Assembly: GCF_009674665.1 (NCBI RefSeq)
Contig: NZ_WKJD01000002.1
Location: 1-64,000 of the forward strand
Direction: 5' to 3'
Source: Agromyces kandeliae
GTDB lineage: Bacteria > Actinomycetota > Actinomycetes > Actinomycetales > Microbacteriaceae
DNA length: 64,000 bases
Below are positions 23,104 through 31,800 of the stretch, one piece after another. A program made the position numbers and the translations under genes. The notes below the pieces were generated by a model. That model was not told the origin of the DNA. It saw only the letters and a program-made list of their open reading frames with translations, and did not search any database. Position 1 is the stretch's first letter, and the number at the start of each line of letters is the position of its first letter.

Positions 23104-24669
23104 TCACCTCGTCGGCTGGCGCACCGCCCCGAGCCAGTTCTGCAGTTCCCCGTCGAGTGCCCGGATGTCTCTGCCGAGCCATCCGACGTGTCGATCGGGT
23201 CGCACCCACGCGACCAGGCCCTCGGCGTTCCGCCCGGCGAAGGGTCGCGCGTCGGCGGCATCGAGGTCGACGATATCCCACCCCCGATCGGCGGCCAGCG
23301 CCTCGAGTGCGTTCGAGCCGCCGTGCCCGCCCCGGCCCGTGCGCACGAGCAGGTGACGCCCCGCGTGCGCGTCCACGGCACGATCGAACGCGTCGATGCC
23401 GGTCCGGTGCAGCAGGCCACCCGCGCGGAACGCGGTCGTGCGGCCGCCCTCGCTCGACGTCGGCGCGGGATAGCGCACGAAGGCGCCCGACAGCACCCGG
23501 AAGGCGAGTCCGCGGCCGGCACGCGTGCGCGTCACCGTTCGCACGATGAGCGGCAGGACGGTGCGCCGCATGAAGGCGAATCGCCGACGCCCGTCGGCCT
23601 GCAGCACGAATAACCGGTCGCTGGTGTTGACGACCTGGAGCGCGACGGCCCGCCGTTCCGCCGTGTACGTGTCGAGCAGTCGCTCGGGCGCGCCGTCGAG
23701 CACGTCCGCGAGCTTCCAGGCGAGGTTCGCGGCATCCGCGATGCCGGTGTTCATCCCGAGCCCGCCCGCCGGGCTGTGCAGGTGGCCCGCGTCGCCGACG
23801 AGGAGCACGCGACCGGAGCGGAACGTTTCCGCCACGCGGTGGTGGCTCCGGTACGTCGAGCTCCATCCGATCGACTCGATCGTGACGGGAAGGGCGTTCG
23901 CGGCGATGAGCCGTCGCGCCTCTTCGGCGGTGATGGCGCGTCCGTAGCCGGCCTCCGCCGGCTCGCCGGACTGCTCGAGCAGGTTGCCGATCAGGCGGAA
24001 GTGACGATCGCCGGGCAGCGGCAGCACCGCGACCGTGCTGCGCTCGTGGAAGTTCAGGTACGACATGCTCGTGTCGAGGTCGGTCGTCGCGATCGCGTCC
24101 ACGAGGAAGAACGAGCTGTCGTACGTGCCGCCCTCCAGCCGGACCCCGATCAGCGAGCGCACGGTCGACGATCCGCCGTCGGCCCCGATGACGTACTGCG
24201 CGTCCACGGTGCGCGTCGCGCCGTCCTCGGTGACGATGGTCGCCCGGCAGCCCGCATCGTCGCGGGTCAGGTCGGTGAGCCGCGTTCGCCATGCGAAGCG
24301 GATGCGCGTCTGCGCGATGAGCGAGAGCAGGAGGGCCTGCGTGCGGGACTGCTCGAGCATCAGGCCGTGCGGGAACGCGCTGATCCCGGTCCCGTCGTAG
24401 GGCAGCGTCGCTCGGGCTCGGCCGCTCGTCCGCATCTGGATGGCGGTCACCTCGCGGCCCTCGGCCTGCGCGAGTGGGGCCATCCCGATCGTGTCCCAGA
24501 TCTCGAGCGTCCGCGAGTGCACCCAGATGGCGCGGGACTGCTCGACGGGTGCCGAATCGCGATCGACGACCGTGACCTCCACGCCCGCCCGATCGAGCAG
24601 GAGCGCGAGCGTCAGGCCGACCGGGCCGGCGCCGACGATGAGGACCGAAGTGCTGCTGGGGATCGTCAC
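23104..24669 (-). CDS. FAD-dependent aromatic monooxygenase (FAD_binding_3 family)
   Basis: 521 residues from GTG 24669 behind GGAGGA. The FAD fingerprint VLIVGAGPVGLTLALLLDRA is at 9-28, the DG motif VIGADGGSSTVRSLIG near 160-175, and the second FAD motif VLLVGDAGHLHSPAGGLGMN near 288-307. The C-terminal thioredoxin-like fold of this class covers the last 120 residues. Such enzymes hydroxylate phenols or polyketides with NAD(P)H and oxygen. Some relatives inactivate rifamycins or tetracyclines, so a resistance role cannot be excluded. It heads an operon with the TetR gene and is controlled by the palindromic operator in its promoter. Confidence 0.9.
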   Translation of the reverse strand: MTIPSSTSVLIVGAGPVGLTLALLLDRAGVEVTVVDRDSAPVEQSRAIWVHSRTLEIWDTIGMAPLAQAEGREVTAIQMRTSGRARATLPYDGTGISAFPHGLMLEQSRTQALLLSLIAQTRIRFAWRTRLTDLTRDDAGCRATIVTEDGATRTVDAQYVIGADGGSSTVRSLIGVRLEGGTYDSSFFLVDAIATTDLDTSMSYLNFHERSTVAVLPLPGDRHFRLIGNLLEQSGEPAEAGYGRAITAEEARRLIAANALPVTIESIGWSSTYRSHHRVAETFRSGRVLLVGDAGHLHSPAGGLGMNTGIADAANLAWKLADVLDGAPERLLDTYTAERRAVALQVVNTSDRLFVLQADGRRRFAFMRRTVLPLIVRTVTRTRAGRGLAFRVLSGAFVRYPAPTSSEGGRTTAFRAGGLLHRTGIDAFDRAVDAHAGRHLLVRTGRGGHGGSNALEALAADRGWDIVDLDAADARPFAGRNAEGLVAWVRPDRHVGWLGRDIRALDGELQNWLGAVRQPTR

Positions 24670-24693
24670 GGGATCCTCCGTTCTCTTGTGCCG

Positions 24694-24715
24694 TCAATAT
24701 ATCATCACGTGATGA
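24694..24715 (-). promoter_or_regulatory. promoter -10 and TetR operator of the monooxygenase operon
   Basis: On the minus strand TATATT (24694-24699) is a good -10. The perfect 14-base palindrome TCATCACGTGATGA (24702-24715) lies in the spacer directly upstream, so bound TetR would block RNA polymerase. The start codon is 25 bases further down. Confidence 0.75.
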
Positions 24716-24743
24716 ATTAAGCCCCGGCCCCAGCTTCCCAGGT

Positions 24744-24843
24744 TTGGACGCGATTCGGCGTCCGGCATCCGCCTTGGCCGCCGCATTCCGTCCAACGAGC
24801 AACGAAAGCCCGGCACCGGTGATCTGGTGCCGGGCCTTCGTCG
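24744..24843. repeat. intergenic palindromic repeat, family 1 copy 2
   Basis: TTGGACG (24744-24750) pairs with CGTCCAA (24789-24795), followed by hairpin GCCCGGCACC (24808-24817) and GGTGCCGGGC (24826-24835). Order, spacing and intervening words (CCGGCATCCGCC, CGAGCAACG) match the copy at 20094-20192. It lies between divergent genes, where a terminator is not needed. Confidence 0.85.
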
Positions 24844-24901
24844 ACCATCTCCCCCCGGTGGTGGAACCGCGGAACCCCCGCGGCTAGCCTGAACGGGGGA
24901 G

Positions 24902-24921
24902 GGCGCGCCGGCCGGCGCGCC
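24902..24921. promoter_or_regulatory. perfect 20-bp palindrome before the cupin gene
   Basis: GGCGCGCCGGCCGGCGCGCC is fully self-complementary with no loop. It ends 22 bases before the cupin start codon. It may be an operator or only a GC-rich coincidence. Confidence 0.45.
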
Positions 24922-24943
24922 GTGTCGACGAGGGGGACGACCG

Positions 24944-25420
24944 ATGGAGATCACCGACAACGGGCCGCAGCCGAACGCGTTCGACATCGAGTCCGCGACC
25001 GTCGAGAACACCGACTACCGGGTCGTCGCGTGGAGTGGGAAGTACCTGCAGGTCACGCTCATGTCGATCCCGGTGGGGGAGTCGATCGGCCTCGAGGCCC
25101 ACCCGGAGACCGACCAGTTCCTGCGGCTGGATGCCGGGCGCGGGGTCGTGCGGATGGGGCCGTCGGAGGACGAGCTCACCTACGAGCGCGAGGTCTCCGA
25201 CGGCTGGAGCATCCAGGTGCCGGCGGGCACGTGGCACGACGTCGTGAACACGGGCGACGAGCCGATGCGGCTCTACGCGGTCTACGCGCCCGTGCACCAC
25301 GCTCCGGGCATCGTGCAGGCCACCCGCGACGACGCCGACCGGGACGAGGAGTCGGGCGCCGACGAACCGCCGTCGTGGAGCGTCCAGCCGCCGACCACCG
25401 AACCCGACGAGCACGCCTGA
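24944..25420 (+). CDS. cupin-domain protein
   Basis: 158 residues. The two cupin motifs are visible: GESIGLEAHPETDQFLRLDA (about 46-65; His and Glu as metal ligands, the usual second His changed) and IQVPAGTWHDVVNTGD (about 89-104, with the conserved His). The tail after 130 is acidic and disordered. Small single-cupin proteins of this type bind metal and can be isomerases, dioxygenases or binding proteins. Substrate cannot be told. It is a single gene, convergent with the methyltransferase that follows. Confidence 0.85.
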   Translation: MEITDNGPQPNAFDIESATVENTDYRVVAWSGKYLQVTLMSIPVGESIGLEAHPETDQFLRLDAGRGVVRMGPSEDELTYEREVSDGWSIQVPAGTWHDVVNTGDEPMRLYAVYAPVHHAPGIVQATRDDADRDEESGADEPPSWSVQPPTTEPDEHA

Positions 25421-25442
25421 CGGCGATCGGCACCGGCTCCGA

Positions 25443-26117
25443 TCAGCGTGCGCGGCGCGCGAGCAGCGTCGAGTCGTCCATGGCCTTCGCCTCACCGTCG
25501 CGGACCATCGTGCGCGGGCGCTGCTCGACGACGAGCACCTCGAAGCCCGACGGCAGGCCGGGCAGCAACTCCTCGGCGAGGAACATGGCGTCGCGGCGGC
25601 TCGGCGACGCGTTCGCGAACGCCTCCGACGGCGCGTGCCCGACGACGAGCAGGAGCCCGCCGGGCGCGACCGCGCCGGCCAGGCGGCGCACGACGTCGAC
25701 CATGCCGTGGTCCGGCGGGTGCAGGAAGTGGGTCGTCACGAGGTCGAACGACCGGCCGCCGGCGTCGAAGGTGCGGGCATCCACCTGCCACCAGTCGGTG
25801 CGGTCGGCGACGCCCGCCGCTTCGGCGTGATCCGCGGCGCGCGCGAGGCCGTTCGTCGAGAAGTCGGCGCCGGTCACGCGCCATCCGCGCTGCGCGAGCC
25901 AGATCACGTCGCCGCCCTCGCCGCATCCGACATCGAGGGCCGTGCCGGGCTCGAGGGCGGATGCCTCGGCGACGAGCTGCGCGTTCGGGTTGCCGCTCCA
26001 CCGGGCCTCGTCGCCCGAGTAGGCCTCGTCCCATGCGGGCGGCTCGAAGATCTCGGCGCCGTCGCCGGCATTGCCGTGATCGTGGCCGTGGTCCTGCTCG
26101 TGTCGGTGCTCGGTCAT
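25443..26117 (-). CDS. class I SAM-dependent methyltransferase
   Basis: 224 residues. After a His/Asp-rich N-terminus (HRHEQDHGHDHG) comes motif I, ALDVGCGEGGDVIWLA (about 60-75), motif II VTGADFSTNGLARAA and the motif IV region FDLVTTHFLHPP. WDEAYSGDEARWSGNPN before motif I is typical of thiopurine/tellurite-type (TehB-like) methyltransferases of actinobacteria. Substrate unknown. The His-rich N-terminus could bind metal and would fit a metal or metalloid substrate, but this is speculation. Divergent from the sulfatase gene. Confidence 0.88.
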   Translation of the reverse strand: MTEHRHEQDHGHDHGNAGDGAEIFEPPAWDEAYSGDEARWSGNPNAQLVAEASALEPGTALDVGCGEGGDVIWLAQRGWRVTGADFSTNGLARAADHAEAAGVADRTDWWQVDARTFDAGGRSFDLVTTHFLHPPDHGMVDVVRRLAGAVAPGGLLLVVGHAPSEAFANASPSRRDAMFLAEELLPGLPSGFEVLVVEQRPRTMVRDGEAKAMDDSTLLARRAR

Positions 26118-26429
26118 GGGAGTCCTCTCGGTCCTCCGCCAGCGTACGTCGGCGTCAGCGGGCGTCCGCGTCCGCTGTCTCCGCGGCCCCGTCGAGTTCG
26201 CAGGATGAGCCGCGGCATGGGCGCCGTGCGGGGTGGATGGCGCATGTCATCCTGCGTTCTCGTGATTGCGGCGCGAGGCAGCCGGCACGCGCGCAACGAC
26301 CGGAGTCGGTCGGGCGCACAGGCCAGGGGTCACGTGGCTCGCACGGGACGGAAGGCCCGCGGGCTCCCGCGAGCCGTTGTTAGGTTCCGACGGGGGCCGC
26401 GCGCTGCTGCGCGGTCGGATGGGGGAGAC
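26118..26429. other. divergent promoter region with spaced inverted repeat
   Basis: 312 bases between the methyltransferase and sulfatase starts. CGCAGGATGA (26199-26208) and TCATCCTGCG (26247-26256) form a perfect 10-bp inverted repeat separated by 38 bases, which could be paired regulator half-sites or a stem. No gene is supported. Confidence 0.5.
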
Positions 26430-28796
26430 ATGTCCGAGGAGCCGACGCTGCGCGAGTACCGACCCGGAACCACGTTCCCGGGGGTGGTCGCGCGCACGTT
26501 CGACGAATCGTCGCCGGCCTGGCCGGAGCCGCTGCGGGCCGGGGAGGGCGCCCCGAACGTGCTGTTCATCGTCATCGACGACATGGGCTACGGGCAGCTC
26601 GGATGCTACGGCAGCCCGATCCGCACCCCGAACATCGACCGCATCGCGGCGAATGGCGTGCGGTTCGCGAACATGCACACGACCGCGCTGTGCTCGCCGT
26701 CGCGGACCTGCATCCTCACTGGACGCAACCACCACTCGAACCACATGGCGGCGATCACCGAGACCTCGACCGGGTTCCCCGGGTACGACGGCAACGTGCC
26801 GTTCGAGAACGGGTTCCTCGCCGAGATCCTGAAGGGCGAGGGCTACAACACGTTCGCGGTCGGCAAGTGGCACCTGACGCCCACCGACCAGACGACCGCG
26901 GCCGGGCCGTACGACCGGTGGCCGCTCGGGCGCGGCTTCGAGCGGTATTACGGGTTCCTGGGCGGCGACACGCACCAGTACTACCCCGAGCTCACCCACG
27001 ACAACCACCGCGTCGAACCGCCGAAGACGCCGGAGGAGGGCTACCACCTCACCGAGGACCTCGTCGACCGGGCGATCACGTTCATCGCGGACGCGAAGCA
27101 GGTCGCCCCGAACAAGCCGTTCTTCACGTACTTCGCGACGGGCGCGATGCACGCGCCGCACCACGCGCCGAAGGAGTGGACCGACCGCTACGCGGGCATG
27201 TTCGACGAGGGCTGGGACGTCTACCGCGAGCGCGTCTTCGCGAAGCAGAAGGAGCTCGGGCTCGTGCCCGCCGACGCGGAGCTGTCGCGGCACGACCCCG
27301 ATGTGCAGGACTGGGACGCCCTCTCGGCCGACGAGCGCCGGCTCTACGCGCGCATGATGGAGGTCTTCGCGGGCTTCCTCGAGCACACCGACCACCACAT
27401 CGGGCGCCTCATCTCGTTCCTCGAGGAGCTCGGCGAGCTCGACGACACGCTCATCATGCTCATCTCCGACAACGGCGCGAGCGCCGAGGGCGGCCCCACC
27501 GGGTCGATCAACGAGAACAAGTTCTTCAACTTCGTGCCCGACTCGCTCGAGCAGAACCTCGCCGCGATCGACGACCTCGGCGGGCCGAAGTACTTCAACC
27601 ACTACCCATGGGGTTGGACCTGGGCGGGCAACACCCCGTTCCGGCGCTGGAAGCGCGAGACCTATCGCGGCGGCATCAGCGACCCGTTCATGGTGCAGTG
27701 GACGAACGCGATCCCCGCGCGCGGCGAGATCCGCACCCAGTACGCGCACGCCATCGACATGGTGCCGACCGTGCTCGACCTGCTCGGCATCACGCCGCCC
27801 GACGCGATCCGCGGGGTCACCCAGTCGCCGATCGAGGGCGTGAGCTTCAAGGACGCGCTGACCGATGCCTCCGCCGCCTCGCTGCACACCACGCAGTACT
27901 TCGAGATGATCGGGCACCGGTCGATCTACCACGACGGATGGCGCGCCGTGTGCCCCTGGCCGGGAGCCTCGTTCGCCGAGTCCGGGCGCGCATTCGGCGA
28001 CCCGATCACGGCCGACGTGCTGCGCGAACTCGACGCCGACGGCTGGGAGCTCTACCACGTCGCCGAGGACTTCGCCGAGAACCACGACCTCGCCGCGCAG
28101 TACCCCGACAAGCTGGGCGAGCTCATCTCGCTCTGGTACGTCGAGGCGGGCAAGTACCACGTGCTGCCCATCGACGGCCGCGGCCAGCAGCGCTTCGCCG
28201 AGCAGCGCCCGGTGATCGCGAAGGACCGCTCGCGGTACGTGTACTTCCCGCACACCTCGGAGGTGGCGGGCAGCGCCGCACCGCGGCTCGTGAACCGCCC
28301 GCACACCATCAACGCGCTGGTCGAGATCCCGGACGGCGGCGCCGAGGGCGTGCTCGTCAGCCAGGGCGGCGTCGACGGCGGCTACAGCCTCTACGTCAAG
28401 GACGGCCGGCTCGTCTACACGTACAACTACGTGGCGGCCGAGTACTTCCACGTCACGAGCGACACCGACGTGCCGACGGGCACGCACATCCTCAGCATGG
28501 AGTTCGCGCCGACGGGACAGCCGAGCATCCGCGAGGGCAAGGGCACGCCCGCGACCGTCACGCTGTTCGTCGACGGCCAGCCGGTCGGGAGCGGCGACCT
28601 GCCGGTCACCATCCCGATCATGCTCGGGCTCGCCTCGGGTGTCTCGGTCGGGCTCGACGCCGGGGCGCCGCTGACCGATGCCTACCCCGCGCCGTTCGCG
28701 TTCACCGGCACGATCGACCGCGTGGTGTTCGACGTGTCGGGCGAGCACGTCGTCGACCACGAGGCGGAGCTGCGCGCGGCGCTCGCGCGCCAGTAG
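26430..28796 (+). CDS. arylsulfatase-type sulfatase
   Basis: 788 residues. NVLFIVIDDMGYGQLGCYGS (about 38-57) supplies the first metal-binding Asp pair, TPNIDRIAANG follows, and ALCSPSRTCILTGR holds the CxPSR sequence at C88, the cysteine converted to formylglycine. GKWHLTP near 150 and LISDNGA near 345 are the other conserved active-site parts. Length and the C-terminal beta domain (from about 590) match large actinobacterial arylsulfatases. It has no signal peptide, so it should act in the cytosol and needs a formylglycine-generating enzyme, not seen in this window. Start ATG 26430 has a GGGGGAG site. Substrate (sulfate ester) unknown. Confidence 0.93.
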   Translation: MSEEPTLREYRPGTTFPGVVARTFDESSPAWPEPLRAGEGAPNVLFIVIDDMGYGQLGCYGSPIRTPNIDRIAANGVRFANMHTTALCSPSRTCILTGRNHHSNHMAAITETSTGFPGYDGNVPFENGFLAEILKGEGYNTFAVGKWHLTPTDQTTAAGPYDRWPLGRGFERYYGFLGGDTHQYYPELTHDNHRVEPPKTPEEGYHLTEDLVDRAITFIADAKQVAPNKPFFTYFATGAMHAPHHAPKEWTDRYAGMFDEGWDVYRERVFAKQKELGLVPADAELSRHDPDVQDWDALSADERRLYARMMEVFAGFLEHTDHHIGRLISFLEELGELDDTLIMLISDNGASAEGGPTGSINENKFFNFVPDSLEQNLAAIDDLGGPKYFNHYPWGWTWAGNTPFRRWKRETYRGGISDPFMVQWTNAIPARGEIRTQYAHAIDMVPTVLDLLGITPPDAIRGVTQSPIEGVSFKDALTDASAASLHTTQYFEMIGHRSIYHDGWRAVCPWPGASFAESGRAFGDPITADVLRELDADGWELYHVAEDFAENHDLAAQYPDKLGELISLWYVEAGKYHVLPIDGRGQQRFAEQRPVIAKDRSRYVYFPHTSEVAGSAAPRLVNRPHTINALVEIPDGGAEGVLVSQGGVDGGYSLYVKDGRLVYTYNYVAAEYFHVTSDTDVPTGTHILSMEFAPTGQPSIREGKGTPATVTLFVDGQPVGSGDLPVTIPIMLGLASGVSVGLDAGAPLTDAYPAPFAFTGTIDRVVFDVSGEHVVDHEAELRAALARQ

Positions 28797-28820
28797 GCGG
28801 GCTGGGGCGGCGGAGGCGGC

Positions 28821-31800
28821 TCAGGGCAGCTCGACGGTGTCGGCGTAGACGATCCGGCGGCCTCGGGCCTTGAACGCGAGCGGCGGCCAGACGCCCTTCG
28901 GGTCGATCTGGTGGAGCTCGTACTCGGCGATCCGGATGCGAAGCCGCACGCCGCGCTCGCGGTCGGGCACCGCGACCGCGCCGGCCCACTCGACGTCGCC
29001 GTGACGCGGCCGCAGGATCCCGAGCCGGGTGAGCAAGTGGCGCACCGGCAGTTCGGTCGGCGCGTCGACGGGCTCCCAGTCGAGGTCGCTCGTCGCGTCC
29101 TCCGGCAGGCGCTCGATCCACGCCTCGACCCGACGAGACGCGGCGACCTGGGCCGTGAGGGCCCCGAGGTGCTCGGCGAACTTCGGAACGCCGACGGTGC
29201 CCGCGAGCGTGACGGCGATCGCGTCGCCGTCCGGGGAGAGGACGAACGTCGCCTCGCGGCGCGGCACGAGTTGCACGAAGTCGGCCTTGACCACCGCCGA
29301 GATCTCCTCGCCGGGGATGGAGTGCCGCTGGTATCGCGCGAGCGCGAGCTGCACGAACGGCGTGTAGGCGCTGCCAGCGTCGACCTGGATGTCGCAGTAC
29401 CAGAGATCTCGGGACTCGTCGAACGCGGGGCGGTGGCCGACGACCGTCACGGGGTCGCTCGACGGCGAGGCACCGGTCGCCGACTCGACGAGGGTGCCGT
29501 GCCCGACGTCGACCCGGAGCGGGAAGTGGTGGATGAAGGGCCCGCCGGGCAGCGGCTCCCCCTCGAACACCGGGTCGGTGCCCCACGACGACGTGAAGCG
29601 GCGTCCCTCGTCGGACGTGTGCAGAAGGAGGAGGTCGAGCCAGGACCCGATCAGGGCGGATGCCGCGGCGTCCTCGACGATCGGACCGGCCTCGGCGATC
29701 CGGGCCCGGTCGATCGCGCTGGCGGTCCGGTCGAGGAAGTGCTCGGCGTCGTCTCGCGGATGTGGCCGAGCGGGGCTCGGGCCGACCGACACGCGCCGGC
29801 CGTTGCCGTCGACGGCGAGGCCGGGCTCGAGGCGAAGGCGACCGCCGTCACCGCCTGTCACACGCAGTCCGTCGAGGATGCCCGACCGGGCGGCACGCGC
29901 GTCGCCGCCGTCGACGAGCTCGGCGCTCGCCTCGGCCAACTTCGAGCGCAGGAGCGCCGACGCCGAATCGGCCTTCGCGACCTCGTCGCGGCCGAGCCCG
30001 AGCCCGGTGAGGACCGATGTGGCCCACCCCTCGGCGAGCGGCCCGAGGGCGCGCGCGCCCGCGACGCCCGCGTCGAGGTCGGCGAACCAGTCCAGCCAGG
30101 GCTGCAGGCGCAGGATCACGCCCAGCAGTTCGTCGTCGCCGCTCGACCACCACGGGCGGCGCAGGTAGACGCGCAGGCCGCCGCCCGAGCGGACGCGGCG
30201 CACGCCGAACCGCGAGCCGACGCGCAGCGGCATCTCGTCCCACCGCCAGGTCGGGATGATCGAGTGGACGTCCGGGGGGTCCGGCCGGCGGCTCGACGGC
30301 ACGTTGACACGCAGTGCGGGACCGGCGTGCGTGACGAGGTCCGGATCGTCGGTGACCTTCGGCGGGAAGTACTCCCTGAACCGGGTCGTCGCGATCGGCG
30401 TGTAGTCGACCATCCGGTGCTTCGTGTCGCCGAACTCGTGCCGCACCTCGTGGCGGGGGCCGTACGGGCCGGCCGGCCCGGCGGCGTCGCGACCGATCCG
30501 CGCCTGCGACTCGATCGGGGTCACCGGGAAGTCGGCCACGTGGGCGTGGCGCACGGGCGGTGTCGGCGTCCCGGGCGGCGGCGGGTCCGCGGGGTCCGGG
30601 ACGAACACCGGCGCCGGTTCGAGGGGGTCGTCGACCGGCTCCTGCCACGTCGCCTCCAGGTCCATCCGCCCGGTGCTCGCGGCGTGCGTGCGGACGAATC
30701 CCGGGAGCACCGAGAAGGTCTCGCCGTGCGCACGACGCTGCTGCGCGTCCAACGCGATCTCGGGCGGCTCGAGCGGCTTCTCCACGGCGTGCACGAGGGT
30801 GAGCTCCGCGTAGGGCGTCACCATCCAGTGCCGGCCCTGCCGCATCAGCTCGCGGGCCTCGGCGATCGCGCTCGCCGGCGCGCCGGCGGTCTGCAGCTCG
30901 GCGCGGACGAGCGACCAGATCGACATAAGGTCGATGTCGGGCGCGTCGAGGAACGACGAGATCCGCACCGTGACCAGCGTCGCCTTCGGCAGCGGCACCG
31001 TGAGCGTGCGGCTCGGCACGTCGAAGTCCGGCACGCCGTCGCCCTCGACGACGCGCAACCGGAACGGCAACCGGTCGTGCCAGTCGGGGCCGCCCGGCCA
31101 GCGTTGCTCGCGCGTGCCGCCGGTCGTGTCGTCGATCTCGTCGCCAGGCAGCGTCGTGAAGGACACGCCCCGGGAGAGCGGATCGGGCAGGTACGGCAGG
31201 GCGAGCTGAGGCGTGTCGCGGACGATGTACTCGCCCTGCATGAGGACGTCGTCCTTGGCGAACGTGAATTCCTGGCCCGGGGCTCGGTCGGCGGGGTTCA
31301 CGAGCCGTCCGTTCGGCATGGTCAGGTACGTCTCCGACTCGCGAGCCGCGATGAGGTCGAACTGCGCCTGCACCTCGGCCGGGCTGCCGCTGAACGCGGC
31401 GTCGAAGCGCCCGTGCGTCTCGGCGAGCTGCACGCTCGTGATCGGCGGCGCCAGGTGGCGCTCGTTCTCCTCGCGGTACACGATCCCGATCCGGCCCGAC
31501 GGCTCGTGCCCGGGCAGGTCGCGGACGCGTTGCAGCGCGATGTAGTCCGAGACGGTCTCCCCGAGCGTGGAGCGGATCACCATCCGCATGAGCGACTCGC
31601 CCTCGGTGAACTCCGTGAGCGGGATCACGGCCGGCGACGGGACCGGCTCCCAGCGCAGGTACGGCCCGTCGAGCTCGCGCTCGTGCGCGTCGTCGAGCTG
31701 GTCGGCGGGGATGGAGTGCGCCGAGAGGTCGACCGCGCGCACGCGGACGCGGTAGGACCGGCCGAAGCGCAGGCGCGGGAGACTGCCGCCGGGCACGTGG

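Noticed and set aside
24808-24835. Hairpin as a terminator
   Set aside because: It lies between divergent genes, so neither gene ends there; it belongs to repeat family 1.
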